Shown piece after piece: positions 28,359 to 37,439 of a stretch of DNA of 64,000 nucleotides; the stretch's first letter is position 1; the number at the start of each line of letters is the position of its first letter. The notes under the pieces were generated by a model. That model searched no databases and had not been told where the DNA came from. It worked only from the letters and a program-made list of their open reading frames with translations. The DNA lies in NCBI RefSeq assembly GCF_000019965.1, contig NC_010571.1:992001-1056000 (forward strand). Direction: 5' to 3'. Source of the stretch: Opitutus terrae PB90-1 (GTDB lineage: Bacteria > Verrucomicrobiota > Verrucomicrobiia > Opitutales > Opitutaceae). The position numbers were made by a program, and so were the translations under genes.

Positions 28359-30020
28359 GTGACTCGCGCACGTGCGGGTAGCTTGCGCTGCGCCGTGCTC
28401 ACGGCGGCGGCGGTCTTTTCCACGACGTTCGTGCACGCGGCAATCACTCCGCTAGCGGAGCCGGAGCTCTTCGCGGGTGCACCGCGTGCGTGGCGCGACG
28501 CGTTGCAGCCGGATCCCTCCAACTCGCTCGCGTGGCAGCTGGCGGCGGAGTTTCTGGAACAGGCGGAGGATTCCGATGCGATCGAAGTACGGCGGCAGCT
28601 CGTGTTCAACGAGCCGGCGGTGATCGCGCACCGTTTCGCGCTGATTAACACGGCACTGCATTTCGGTGATTTGCCGGCGGCGCAACGCACGCTGCTCGAT
28701 CTGGCGGCGCTCGAACCACCGTCTCATGAGCACGCCATGGCGGAAGCGGCGGTGGCGTTTGCCAGCAACTATTCCGATGTCGCGGACGAACGACTCACAA
28801 AGGAACTGGGCCGCGCGGCGGATCCGACACTCCTGTCGAGCCACCAGGCGATGCTGCGGCTGCGATTCGGCAACCGCGCGGAAGTGCCGGCCGCGCGCCA
28901 GGAGCTCCAGCAGCTGCTCGCGGCGCGGCCCGGTGATCGCGAGCTCCAGCGCGAGCTGATCGCGGACGCGCTGCGACGGGGAGATGCGGATACGGCGTTG
29001 CGACTGAGCGCGGTGGCGGCGCAGCCGGCGGAGGCGCCGTTTGCGGACGTGCTGCTTTGGGCGAACACCCAGCTCCTTTACCGGCGCCAATCTTTTCCCG
29101 CAGTCTGCGAGTCGCTGTCCGTCCGGGCCGCAGCGCGGCCTGCGGATGCGCTCCTGTTCACCAGCTGGCTGATCGCGCGCGGGCGGGCCGACGCGGCGGA
29201 TGCGTGGCTCGATCGCTTGCCTGATGCAGAACGGCAGGCGCCGGAACTGCAACAAGCCCATGCCGACTGCATCGCGGCGCGGGGCGATTGGGACCGGGCT
29301 TTACCGCTGATTGCGACCGGCGCCTGGGGCCCGATTGACAACGGGACCGTGCATCGCGTGTTACACGAGCGGGAGATCGGACCGCGGCGCATGGATCATG
29401 CGGCATGGGATCAGGCGATTCGCGCCGCGGCGGGCAATCCTGACGCCTCGCGCGTGCTTTACCGGCTGGCCGTGGCCTGGGGTCGCGAGCCACAACGCCA
29501 GGCGATTCTCCTTGCGCAGGCGCGCCGTCAACCGCCGGGCGCCTGGGCGTTCCAGGCGCTCGCCGACCATTTCCGCCAGAACCGCAACACGGCGCGGCTG
29601 CAGGAAGTCTACAGCGAATGGCACCAGGCCGCGCCGGACGACCTGACCGTCGAGGGCAACCTGCTTCTGCTCACGCTGCTGGGCTCGCGCCGTCCGACGC
29701 CCGAGATGCGCGGGCATATCGACGAGTTGTCGCTGCAACATCCCGACCACGCCCTGCTCCGGACCGTTCGCGCGCTGGCGTTGTGGCAACAAGGCCGGGC
29801 CGATGAAGCGCGGGCCATAACCGATAATGTCCGAAGCATCGATCGCCGGCAGAGCCCGCTCGCGTTCTATCACGGGCTGTTTGTGGCGGCGGCGGGCGGC
29901 CGCGTTCATGAAGCGGAGAAATACCTCCTGCTCTCGGAGCCCGCGGTGTTGCTGCCGGAGGAAGAAAAACTCGTGCGTGTGGCGCGGGGCCTCGTGGCCC
30001 GCATTGCCGCCAGCGAATGA
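28359..30020 (+). CDS. exported helical-repeat (TPR-like) protein
   Basis: The protein is about 553 aa of unknown function. A probable signal peptide (SLRCAVLTAAAVFSTTFVHA) follows a GTG start at 28359; the frame also opens at a TTG at 28266, but those residues do not look like a protein start. The rest is almost all alpha-helical, with repeated Ala/Leu-rich helix pairs of TPR type, for example WQLAAEFLEQAEDSDAIEVR and LVRVARGLVARIAA at the end. TPR proteins are scaffolds for protein contacts. It is convergent with the AlkD-like gene, with only seven bases between the stops. Confidence 0.72.
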   Translation: MTRARAGSLRCAVLTAAAVFSTTFVHAAITPLAEPELFAGAPRAWRDALQPDPSNSLAWQLAAEFLEQAEDSDAIEVRRQLVFNEPAVIAHRFALINTALHFGDLPAAQRTLLDLAALEPPSHEHAMAEAAVAFASNYSDVADERLTKELGRAADPTLLSSHQAMLRLRFGNRAEVPAARQELQQLLAARPGDRELQRELIADALRRGDADTALRLSAVAAQPAEAPFADVLLWANTQLLYRRQSFPAVCESLSVRAAARPADALLFTSWLIARGRADAADAWLDRLPDAERQAPELQQAHADCIAARGDWDRALPLIATGAWGPIDNGTVHRVLHEREIGPRRMDHAAWDQAIRAAAGNPDASRVLYRLAVAWGREPQRQAILLAQARRQPPGAWAFQALADHFRQNRNTARLQEVYSEWHQAAPDDLTVEGNLLLLTLLGSRRPTPEMRGHIDELSLQHPDHALLRTVRALALWQQGRADEARAITDNVRSIDRRQSPLAFYHGLFVAAAGGRVHEAEKYLLLSEPAVLLPEEEKLVRVARGLVARIAASE

Positions 30021-30027
30021 GCAGCGC

Positions 30028-30687
30028 TCAGCGCCGGCTCCGCAGTTCGCGCAGGGCGTCAGCGGCGATCCAGCGCGCGGCGCGGGAATCGAGCCGCTGG
30101 ATCTTCACCCCTTGCGCGATGGCTGCGCCGAGCAGCCGGGCGTTGCGTTTGCCGATCTGCCGCAGCGCCCAGTTCACCGCCTTGCGTACGAAATTCCGTT
30201 CGTCCGTGCTTTCCCGGGCGATCACCGGCAAGAAACCGAGAAACACCGAATCGGGCAGCTCCTTCCGATGCACGGCCATCCCGGCCATGATGGAAAATGC
30301 GGCGCGCTTCACGAACTCGGCTTTGCGTGTGCTCCACGCGTGGGCTTTTTCCTCGGCGAAGGGCGTGCGATCCAGCAGGAACGCGAGCGCGTCGGTTGCG
30401 GCCCAGTTGTCGCAGTCGCGCACCCAGCGTTCCGCCTGGCCGCGCGTGACCTGCCGCGGATCCTCCACCAGCGTGGCCAACCCTCGCGCCTCGTGGATGC
30501 CGCTGGACCACAACGCGAGCGCGAGCTCGTGGTCGCGCCGGTGCTCGCGCGCGATCGCGCGGAGGACCGGAGCTGCAATGCCCAGCTGCTCGCCGGTGGG
30601 CGCAATGCCGAACCGACGCATGCCATCGATATTGCGCTGATTGCGCAACGAGCGCAGGTGAGCGATGATTTCTTCCGCGGTCGTCAT
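30028..30687 (-). CDS. DNA alkylation repair protein (AlkD-like HEAT repeat)
   Basis: This 219-aa protein resembles the DNA_alkylation family, whose members such as AlkD remove alkylated bases from DNA with HEAT-like repeats. Visible hallmarks are the N-terminal MRRFGIAPTGEQLGIAAPVLR, ALWSSGIHEARGLATLV, RDCDNWAATDALA, RKAEFVKRAAFSIMA, and DERNFVRKAVNWALRQIGKR near the end. The ATG at 30687 fits the family start; the long open frame above it (to 31323) overlaps the DAHP synthase gene and is a shadow. It follows DAHP synthase after 50 bases on the same strand. Confidence 0.88.
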   Translation of the reverse strand: MTTAEEIIAHLRSLRNQRNIDGMRRFGIAPTGEQLGIAAPVLRAIAREHRRDHELALALWSSGIHEARGLATLVEDPRQVTRGQAERWVRDCDNWAATDALAFLLDRTPFAEEKAHAWSTRKAEFVKRAAFSIMAGMAVHRKELPDSVFLGFLPVIARESTDERNFVRKAVNWALRQIGKRNARLLGAAIAQGVKIQRLDSRAARWIAADALRELRSRR

Positions 30688-30737
30688 GGCAGAGGAGGCG
30701 GCTTTGAGAATGGCGCCCGCGCTCGCCGCGCGCACGG

Positions 30738-31796
30738 CTATTTTCGGGCGCGTCGGGTGCGCACCGCCTCGGCGAGGGTGGCGAACACCGGCAGCGTTTT
30801 CTCCCAGGCGAGACACGCATCCGTCACACTGCGGCCGTAGATCAGCGGCGTCGCGCGGTAATCCTGCGTGCCCCCGACGAGGTTGCTTTCGAGCATGACC
30901 GCGGCGATCGCCTGCTGCCCGCCCGCGATCTGCGCCGCGAGCTCGGCAGCGACGGCGGGCTGCCGCTCCGGATCCTTGCCGCTGTTCGCATGGCTGCAGT
31001 CGACCATCAGGTAAGGCGAAAGCTGGTGTTGCCGCAGCAGCGCGGCGGCCGCGCTCACTTCGGCCGCGGGGAAATTCGGTCCGCGCGTGCCGCCGCGCAG
31101 GACGAGATGCGCGTGCTCGTTGCCGCGCGTGCCCATGATCGCCGGCACGCCGTCGCGCGTGAGCGAGGGAAACCAGTGCGGCTGGCGCGCCGATCGGATC
31201 GCGTTCACCGCCACCTGCACGTCGCCGTCGGTGCGGTTCTTGAAGCCCACCGGCATCGACAGGCCGGACGCGAGCTCGCGATGCACCTGGCTCTCCACCG
31301 TGCGGGCGCCAATGCCGCCCCACGACACGAGCTCAGCGTAATACTGGCCGAGCGTGGTATCCAGGAACTCGGTCGCGATCGGCAGTCCGAGCGCTGTGAC
31401 ATCGAGCATCAGCTTGCGAGCCAGCCGCAGGCCGCGGTTGATCTCGCAACTGCCGTCGCGATCGGGATCGTTGATCAAGCCCTTCCAGCCGACGACGGTG
31501 CGCGGTTTCTCGAAATAGACGCGCATCACGATCAGCAACTCGGACGCGTAGAGGGGCACGATCTCGCGCAACCGGCCGGCGTAGTCGACCGCTGCCTCCG
31601 GATCGTGGATCGAGCACGGACCCACGACGACGATCAGCCGGTCGTCGTGGCCCGTCAGCACCGCGGCGATGGCGTTGCGGGCTTCGGCGACGGTCGTCTC
31701 AGCAGCCTCCGGCAGCGGCAAGTCCGCGGCCAGAGCGGCCGGCGGCACGAGTGGCTTGATCGCGCGGATGCGAAGATCGGCGGTGCGGTAAGGCAT
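30738..31796 (-). CDS. aroG: 3-deoxy-7-phosphoheptulonate synthase (class I, AroFGH type)
   Basis: This is the first enzyme of the shikimate pathway, joining PEP and erythrose 4-phosphate. The 352-aa sequence follows E. coli AroG/AroF closely: ADLRIRAIKPLVPPAAL at the N-terminus (the region that carries feedback control in that family), VVVGPCSIHDPEAAVDYA, RVYFEKPRTVVGWKGLINDP, SWGGIGARTVESQVHRELAS, and MVDCSHANSGKDP. Which aromatic amino acid inhibits it cannot be told, so the symbol is by closest resemblance only. It is followed by the AlkD-like gene. Confidence 0.94.
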   Translation of the reverse strand: MPYRTADLRIRAIKPLVPPAALAADLPLPEAAETTVAEARNAIAAVLTGHDDRLIVVVGPCSIHDPEAAVDYAGRLREIVPLYASELLIVMRVYFEKPRTVVGWKGLINDPDRDGSCEINRGLRLARKLMLDVTALGLPIATEFLDTTLGQYYAELVSWGGIGARTVESQVHRELASGLSMPVGFKNRTDGDVQVAVNAIRSARQPHWFPSLTRDGVPAIMGTRGNEHAHLVLRGGTRGPNFPAAEVSAAAALLRQHQLSPYLMVDCSHANSGKDPERQPAVAAELAAQIAGGQQAIAAVMLESNLVGGTQDYRATPLIYGRSVTDACLAWEKTLPVFATLAEAVRTRRARK

Positions 31797-31890
31797 GGAG
31801 CGGGGAGCTTGCAGCCGGCGCGCAGTGAAATCAAGGGAGGGCGCGGCCAGCCGCGGGCGCGTCCCAGCCCGCTTTTACGGGCGCACCGTG

Positions 31891-31912
31891 GAGGGACGCA
31901 GCGTCGTCCCTC
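31891..31912. repeat. GC-rich inverted repeat upstream of the DAHP synthase gene
   Basis: GAGGGACG (31891-31898) and CGTCCCTC (31905-31912) form a perfect 8-bp stem with a 6-base loop, in the 176-base gap between the 451-aa gene and the DAHP synthase gene. There is no T tract; it could be an interspersed palindrome or a weak terminator. The rest of the gap shows nothing recognisable. Confidence 0.5.
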
Positions 31913-31972
31913 GGCAGGTTCGGGGCTCAGCCCGTCGCAGCGGCAAGCGACGCCCCGGCGGGCCGGGTGTTC

Positions 31973-33328
31973 TCAACCGCCGAGCGTTTGCTGCGCCTGC
32001 GCGATCAGCGGCGACGACGCCAGCACCGCGTCCAGCCGCGCGGCGAGCGCGAGCCGCTCGGTGCGGTTCCGCAAGGTGAGAAAAGCCAGCGACGCACTCT
32101 CGCTCGTGTTGGCGGCGATGGCCGCGCGGCTCAGAATGGCCTCGAGATCCGCGAGCTGTTCATTCGGCAAAAGTTTTTTCTCCGCCAGGAAGGTCGACAA
32201 CGAGGCGCCCAGCGTATCGAGCCACACTGCGGGCGACGCGGGCGCGGCGTAGGCCAGTCCGGTTTTCTCGGCCGTCCACTCCATAAACAGCCGGACCTGC
32301 TCGTGCAGTTTCGCGAGCTCGGCGTCGGCCGTGTCGCGCGTCCACCGCGCGCTGAATTGTTTTCGCTCGCGCAGTTTTTTGACCTCCCACACGCGGAGGA
32401 GCAGCTCGTAGGCGTCGCCCGTTTGCCGCAGGGCGCCGGTGAAGACGTAATCGAGGCCTTCTTTCGTGGTGCTGATCAACTGCTGCAGGTTTTCCTTCGT
32501 CCATTCGGCACCGAAGAGCGCGTAGTGCTCGCCTAGCAAGCCGACCGCGGCGATCGGGGTGTAGTGCGGTGAAAAGTAGAAGGTCTCCGCGAACCACAAC
32601 GGCAGCGCGCGGCTGAGCCGGCCGAGCTCGTCCTCGGGTTGCTTGGCGCGCGCGAGCGGATCTGGAATTCCGAGCAGCGAGAGCTGCGCAAACGCCACGC
32701 GCCGGAGCCGCGGGCCTTTCGTCGGCAGGATTTGTTCGGCGAGCGGTTCGAGCCCGTAAAACCAGATGGGCTTGCTGATGCTGACGAGGTTGATGCTGGT
32801 CGGCTCGGGCTTGGGCGCGGCGGCTCCGTTTGTCTCGGGGACGGCGGTCTGCTCGGCTTGCAGTAGCTCGGCGATCGCGTTGGAGAAGCCGAAGAGCCGC
32901 TCCTCCAGATCGGGACGGTTGAGGGCGAACAACAGGTCGAGCACGTGCTGGGCGGCGTCGGGCTCTTTGAGCACGAGGTAAGCCTGCAGCAGGTTGATGC
33001 CGGTGGCGGCGCCGTGCCGCTCGGCGTCATAGCGCGGGCCGACCAGCTCGACGATCTCGCGCACGTGGCCCGTGCTGCCGAGGTCGGCGGAAATGGTCAC
33101 CAGGATGTCGGCGCGGTCGCCGGCGGTGGCGAGTACCTGCTCGTAGATCGTCATCGCGCCGGGCAGGTCGTTCGCATCGAGCCGTTCGCGCGCTGCGATT
33201 AACTGGGCCTTCGCGCTCGCGCCGGGCGTTTCCGCACCGTTGCCGGCGGAGGGCGTGGGCGCGGGGGTGGGCGCAGCGGCGGAGGGAGGCGACGGCTTTT
33301 TTCCAGCGAGACGATCGAAAAATCCCAT
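31973..33328 (-). CDS. hypothetical protein with TPR-like N-terminal half
   Basis: This 451-aa protein begins MGFFDRLAGKK and has a Pro/Ala-rich linker to about residue 40. A helical stretch resembling TPR units follows (AARERLDANDLPGAMTIYEQ, then GPRYDAERHGAATGINLLQA, then LKEPDAAQHVLDLLFALNRP). A second, more hydrophobic and aromatic half begins at about residue 180 (SISKPIWFYGLEPLAEQILP) and contains FAETFYFSPHYTPIAAVGLL. There is no signal peptide or membrane segment. I do not recognise the family. It lies downstream of the sugar kinase on the same strand after 149 bases. Confidence 0.78.
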   Translation of the reverse strand: MGFFDRLAGKKPSPPSAAAPTPAPTPSAGNGAETPGASAKAQLIAARERLDANDLPGAMTIYEQVLATAGDRADILVTISADLGSTGHVREIVELVGPRYDAERHGAATGINLLQAYLVLKEPDAAQHVLDLLFALNRPDLEERLFGFSNAIAELLQAEQTAVPETNGAAAPKPEPTSINLVSISKPIWFYGLEPLAEQILPTKGPRLRRVAFAQLSLLGIPDPLARAKQPEDELGRLSRALPLWFAETFYFSPHYTPIAAVGLLGEHYALFGAEWTKENLQQLISTTKEGLDYVFTGALRQTGDAYELLLRVWEVKKLRERKQFSARWTRDTADAELAKLHEQVRLFMEWTAEKTGLAYAAPASPAVWLDTLGASLSTFLAEKKLLPNEQLADLEAILSRAAIAANTSESASLAFLTLRNRTERLALAARLDAVLASSPLIAQAQQTLGG

Positions 33329-33477
33329 GCGACCAGCAAACGCGCCGCCGAACGGCTGGCGAACAGAATTGCAGTTCGCGGCCCGGGTGAACCGGCCGTC
33401 CTGGGAAGTGGCGCTGCCCGCGAACCTGCGCCATCCCGGCGGGGGACGCCGGGGTCGACCCGACAGGCGCAGGCCAA

Positions 33478-34392
33478 CTATCCTTCGCGCAGCAGCAGCC
33501 GGCGGACGCCTTCGATCGGCGTCGCCGTGACGGGTTCGAGCGGCAGCGGTGAGCGCGGCGCGAGCACCTCGCGCACGACCGGATGCGTAAGGATCGGACC
33601 GCTCAGTCCGGCGCGAAGCGAGTCGGTGGGCACACCCGAAAACAGATGCGTCACCACGCGGGCGGCGAGATCGATGAGTTCGCTGGCGGATTCGACGATG
33701 AGGGCGTGAGCGCTGTGATCGCCTTCGCTGGCGAGCCGCAGGACGGCCGGCGCGAGCGCGGCGATTTTGCGGTTCGGCGTCGGATCGCTGTAAAAGTAGC
33801 GGGTGACGGCGCTGGCGTCGGCGGATTCGCCGAGTCCGGTCGAGTCGCGCACGGTCGGCCCGATGCGCGAGGTGGGCAGCCAGCCTTGCAGCTCGAGTAG
33901 CGCGCGTGAAATCGCCCGCCGGCCAAGATCATAGGCGCTGCCCGGATCGCCGAAGCGCCAGCCGAGACCGCCGGCATAATGGACGCCGCCTTTCCGGTCG
34001 CGGGCAGCGACGAACGAGCCGGTGCCCGAGTGCAGCACGAGCCCGGGTTGCCCGTCCGTCGCCAACTCCAGCACCGGCAGCGAATCAGGTCCGGCCGTTA
34101 CGGCGCCGAAATCGGTGAGACTGCTGGCAAACTCGTTCCAGAAATGCGCGGTGCCCGCCATGAACAACTGCGTTTGGGTAATGTGAGCGGCGGGGTTCTC
34201 GCTGCGCGCAGCGTTGAGCAACCCGCAGAGCGCGTCGGTGACGATCAGCCGCGCCTGGTCCTGGCCGACGACGCTGGGATTGCAGCCGGGCGCCAGCCGG
34301 TGCGCGGCGATGCGACCGCTGGCGTCGACGAGGATGCACTCGGTCTTGGTGCCGCCGCCGTCGATGCCGATTTTGTAGGAAGGAGAGCCCAC
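33478..34392 (-). CDS. BadF/BadG-family sugar kinase (N-acetylglucosamine kinase-like)
   Basis: The 304-aa protein has the actin-like ATPase fold signature YKIGIDGGGTKTECILVD at residues 6-23, then GCNPSVVG, LHSGTGSFVAARD and LGWRFGDPGSAYDLGRRAI, as in eukaryotic-type N-acetylglucosamine kinases and the BadF/BcrAD ATPase group. The start is GTG at 34392, nine bases after the stop of the SIS-domain gene, so the two are an operon. The pairing with a sugar-phosphate isomerase-like protein supports a role in amino-sugar or cell-wall sugar use; the substrate is inferred. Confidence 0.88.
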   Translation of the reverse strand: MGSPSYKIGIDGGGTKTECILVDASGRIAAHRLAPGCNPSVVGQDQARLIVTDALCGLLNAARSENPAAHITQTQLFMAGTAHFWNEFASSLTDFGAVTAGPDSLPVLELATDGQPGLVLHSGTGSFVAARDRKGGVHYAGGLGWRFGDPGSAYDLGRRAISRALLELQGWLPTSRIGPTVRDSTGLGESADASAVTRYFYSDPTPNRKIAALAPAVLRLASEGDHSAHALIVESASELIDLAARVVTHLFSGVPTDSLRAGLSGPILTHPVVREVLAPRSPLPLEPVTATPIEGVRRLLLREG

Positions 34393-34401
34393 GGAGAAAA
34401 A

Positions 34402-35127
34402 TTACGCGAGTTGGCGGCTCAGCCGGGACTTGTAGCGCTCGGCGAGCGCGCGGTTGTGTTCAATCGCGCCGGGAACGTTCTGGCTGCGCAGGATCGGCAG
34501 CGGATGACCGTTGGTCTTGAGCCACTCGATCACGGCGAGCATCAGCCAGTTCAGCAGCGAGCAGCCGATCAGCGTCGAGGTGGGACCCGCTTTGATGCCA
34601 TCCTGCACCTCGACGATCGCGTCGCCCGGCACACCCGTGTTGTCGAGCACGTAGTCCGCGACCTCGTGCAGTTTCCGTCCATCCGGGTGCACCGTGGCGT
34701 AGGTGGTCGACATCGAGAGCGCGGTAAGACCGACGACGGTCAGGCCCTTCTTCTTCGCGTAGAGGGCGATCTCAATCGGGGAGGAGTTTTTGCCGGAGTT
34801 GGAAATGACGATGATCGTTTCACCAGACAGGAGCTGGTATTGGCGATCGTGGCGCTCGATGAGCCGGGTGCCGTAGCCGACGAGATTCTCCACGAAACCG
34901 GCGGTGGGATCCATGATGCCGTTGACGCAGACCAGCCCGCCGGCGCGGCCGATGATTTCGCGGGCGATCAGCTCGCTGTGGCCGCTGCCGAACGTGTGCA
35001 GCACGCCACCCTGCGCCACGGAGCGGCCGATGAGCGGCGCGAGCTTCGCGATCGTCGGCGCGTTGCTCGTCCAAGCGCGGGCGAGCATTTCGTTGGCGCG
35101 GGTGAAATAGTTTTCGGAGAGCGACAT
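34402..35127 (-). CDS. SIS-domain protein (UPF0309-like sugar isomerase)
   Basis: This 241-aa protein is built on the SIS fold that binds phosphosugars. The start MSLSENYFTRANEML and LHTFGSGHSELIAREIIGRA, with ETIIVISNSGKNSSPIEIAL following, match my memory of the UPF0309 group. MurQ and GlmS share the fold, but MurQ-specific motifs are not seen. The ATG at 35127 is used; the open frame above it overlaps the methyltransferase gene. It lies between a methyltransferase gene (26 bases upstream) and the sugar kinase (nine bases downstream), so it is probably co-transcribed with both. Confidence 0.85.
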   Translation of the reverse strand: MSLSENYFTRANEMLARAWTSNAPTIAKLAPLIGRSVAQGGVLHTFGSGHSELIAREIIGRAGGLVCVNGIMDPTAGFVENLVGYGTRLIERHDRQYQLLSGETIIVISNSGKNSSPIEIALYAKKKGLTVVGLTALSMSTTYATVHPDGRKLHEVADYVLDNTGVPGDAIVEVQDGIKAGPTSTLIGCSLLNWLMLAVIEWLKTNGHPLPILRSQNVPGAIEHNRALAERYKSRLSRQLA

Positions 35128-35153
35128 GAGGGAGGTTTCCGCTGCGCGAGAAT

Positions 35154-36089
35154 CTAACAACAACCAGGTTTGGGGGAGCCAGAATCTTCCCAGCGACCAT
35201 AGATGCCGCAGGGCAGGATCTTGCCATCCCGCTGAATTGGCAGCCCCACTTCGCCGGCGGAAATGGCGCCCGGCCGACCGTCGAACAGCTCCGCGAGCAG
35301 GTTGGCCACGACGGTGGGGGATAGGCGTGCGGTGTAGGCGTTAATCAGAAAAAACAGCGGCTGCTCGCTGAGGAGCGCGCGACACTCGAGCAGCAGCTCC
35401 CAAAGGTGATCTTCAAGCCGCCAGAGTTCGCCCGAACTGCCGCGGCCGTAGGTGGGCGGGTCCATGATGACCGCATCGTAACGGCGGCCGCGCTTCAGTT
35501 CACGGCGGGCGAATTTCAGGCAATCGTCGGTAATGTAGCGGATCGGCGCCGCCGCCAATCCGCTGAGCGCGGCGTTCTCGCGACACCACTTGACCATCCC
35601 CTCGGCGGCGTCGACGTGGCAGACGCTGGCGCCGGCCTTCGCGGCGGCCACGGAGGCGGCACCGGTGTAGCCGAACAGGTTCAGCACGGAAACTTCACGA
35701 CCCGCCTTGCGCGCGGCGCGGACCTTTTCGCTAAACCAATCCCAATTGACGGCTTGCTCGGGAAACAAGCCGGTGTGCTTGAACGAGGTGGGGCGGATCT
35801 TGAAGGTGAGTCCGAGCGGCGCGTAGCCGATTTTCCAGTGATCCGGCAGCTCGCGGCGAAACTCCCAGCGGCCGCCGCCGGTGTCGCTGCGGTGGTAAAA
35901 GCCGTCCCAGTTCTCCCAGCGCGCGCCGGGCGCCACGCCGTGCCGCGGCCAGACGATTTGCGGGTCGGGCCGCACGAGGCTGAACGAGCCCCAGCGCTCC
36001 TGTTTCATCCCGTCGCCGCAGTCGAGCAGCTGATATTCCGCCCAACGATCAGCGACGATCAAGGCGGGGCGTTGGACGGGCGTGGACAT
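35154..36089 (-). CDS. class I SAM-dependent methyltransferase (RlmI-like)
   Basis: This 311-aa protein has the SAM-binding motif VLNLFGYTGAASVAAAKAGA, then VCHVDAAEGMVKWCRENA, and the catalytic loop VIMDPPTYGRGSSGELWRLE, as in the SAM-methyltransferase domain of RlmI/RlmK-type 23S rRNA cytosine methyltransferases. It has no PUA domain at the N-terminus; instead about 130 residues with WPRHGVAPGARWENWDGFYH precede the SAM site. An RNA substrate is likely but not shown. The ATG at 36089 gives MSTPVQRPAL. It heads a probable operon with the SIS protein and the kinase and is divergent from the DUF481 gene. Confidence 0.87.
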   Translation of the reverse strand: MSTPVQRPALIVADRWAEYQLLDCGDGMKQERWGSFSLVRPDPQIVWPRHGVAPGARWENWDGFYHRSDTGGGRWEFRRELPDHWKIGYAPLGLTFKIRPTSFKHTGLFPEQAVNWDWFSEKVRAARKAGREVSVLNLFGYTGAASVAAAKAGASVCHVDAAEGMVKWCRENAALSGLAAAPIRYITDDCLKFARRELKRGRRYDAVIMDPPTYGRGSSGELWRLEDHLWELLLECRALLSEQPLFFLINAYTARLSPTVVANLLAELFDGRPGAISAGEVGLPIQRDGKILPCGIYGRWEDSGSPKPGCC

Positions 36090-36195
36090 CGATGTCGCGA
36101 GGCAATCCCGCGTCCGCGGCGTTGTCGAGCAGCGGGTGCAGGGAACCGGCGTAACCGTCTGCGGACAATGCTCAACCATTGAGTTATCGCCGCCC

Positions 36196-37239
36196 ATGAA
36201 ACCTTCCCTTCGTTTGCGCCGGATTCTGTCCGTTGCGGCCGCTTTCGGCCTGTTGCCCGCCGTCCTTTCCGCGGACGTCGTTGAAACCAAAAATGGTGCC
36301 CGCATCGTCGGCACCGTCGTGAAGATCGACGACGGAGCCGTGCTGGTGAAAACCGACTACGCGGGCGATCTCGCGATCAAGCAGAGTGAGGTGACGGGGA
36401 TTACCACGGACCAGCCGGTGTCGGTGCGTCTCGCGAGCGGCACGGTGCTGAGCGGGACCGTCACGAGCGAGGGCAGCGCGCTGCGAATCACCGGCGCCGA
36501 TGGCCAGCTGACCACGAGTGTCGACAAGGTCGCCGCCACGTGGCAGGCCGGGGACGAGGATCCGCAAACGGCCGCGCTTCGCCGGCACTGGACCTATGAG
36601 GCGGCAGTGGACATCACCGGCAAGACCGGCAACAAGGAGCAGATCGGCACGGCGGTGAGCGCGCGCGCGGTGCTGAAGACGCCGCAGGACACGCTGCAGT
36701 TCTACACCGCGTATGACCGGCAGGTAGCCGACGGCCAGAAAGCGGCCGATCAGTTCAAGGCGGGCGTCGATTACCAGAACAATTTCGCCGGGCGCAAATC
36801 GTGGTATGTGCGCGACGAAGGCGGATTCGATCGCGTGAAGGACATCGATCTCTACAACATCGCCGCGTTCGGCCTGGGCTACGATTTCATCAAGGAGCCG
36901 AAGCACACGCTGACAGGTCGCGCGGGTATTTCCTACCGGTATGAAGGCTATGGCGACCCGGTGGCAGAGGACGTCAGCAGCGCCGGTCTCGATCTCGGCG
37001 TCAATCACGAGTGGGAGTTCACGAATTCCAAGCTGGTGAACCGGGTGGCCTTCGTGCCGACGTTCGAGGATTTCGGCAACTACCGGCTGACGCACGAGTC
37101 CTTCTACGAAATCCCGCTGGCCGCGCCGGAGTGGAAGCTGCGGATCGGCGTCAGCAACGATTACAACAGCCAGCCGGGCCCCGGCGTGGAGCGGCTCGAC
37201 ACCGCATATTTCACCCGGCTGGTGCTGAACTGGCAGTGA
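36196..37239 (+). CDS. DUF481-family outer-membrane protein
   Basis: The 347-aa exported protein has a signal peptide ending near AVLSADVV. Residues about 24-120 form small repeated beta units (VVETKNGARIVGTVVKIDDG, then SVRLASGTVLSGTVTSEGSA). The C-terminal part looks like a DUF481 beta-barrel: alternating strands such as WTYEAAVDITGKTGNKEQIG and YRYEGYGDPV, ending with the aromatic residue pattern TRLVLNWQ typical of outer-membrane barrels. Function unknown; DUF481 proteins resemble salt-induced outer-membrane proteins. The start is the ATG at 36196. The 106-base gap to the divergent methyltransferase holds a small palindrome, CTCAA-CCA-TTGAG. Confidence 0.85.
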   Translation: MKPSLRLRRILSVAAAFGLLPAVLSADVVETKNGARIVGTVVKIDDGAVLVKTDYAGDLAIKQSEVTGITTDQPVSVRLASGTVLSGTVTSEGSALRITGADGQLTTSVDKVAATWQAGDEDPQTAALRRHWTYEAAVDITGKTGNKEQIGTAVSARAVLKTPQDTLQFYTAYDRQVADGQKAADQFKAGVDYQNNFAGRKSWYVRDEGGFDRVKDIDLYNIAAFGLGYDFIKEPKHTLTGRAGISYRYEGYGDPVAEDVSSAGLDLGVNHEWEFTNSKLVNRVAFVPTFEDFGNYRLTHESFYEIPLAAPEWKLRIGVSNDYNSQPGPGVERLDTAYFTRLVLNWQ

Positions 37240-37250
37240 GGCGGTCTCAC

Positions 37251-37275
37251 GCCGCCCGCTGCAGCGGCGGGCGGC
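37251..37275. terminator. possible terminator hairpin after the DUF481 gene
   Basis: GCCGCCCGC (37251-37259) and GCGGGCGGC (37267-37275) form a perfect 9-bp stem starting 12 bases after the stop. No T tract follows, so it could equally be an interspersed palindrome. The rest of the 200-base gap to the oxidase gene shows no recognisable gene. Confidence 0.45.
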
Positions 37276-37439
37276 TGGTAGCACTTTGAGGGAGAAGCCG
37301 GCAAAGGTACGGCACCTCCCTGGCGGCAGCGAAATGCCACCCGACCCGCGAGCTGTTCGGGTAGGCTCACCTCCGGCGCGACCAGCAACGATGCGTTTTC
37401 CGCTTTGAACACGGGGCTGCGGTGGCGCATTCGTGACGC

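Noticed and set aside
30688-31323. N-terminal extension of the AlkD-like frame
   Set aside because: It overlaps the DAHP synthase gene in another frame and is Arg-rich; the family start is at 30687.
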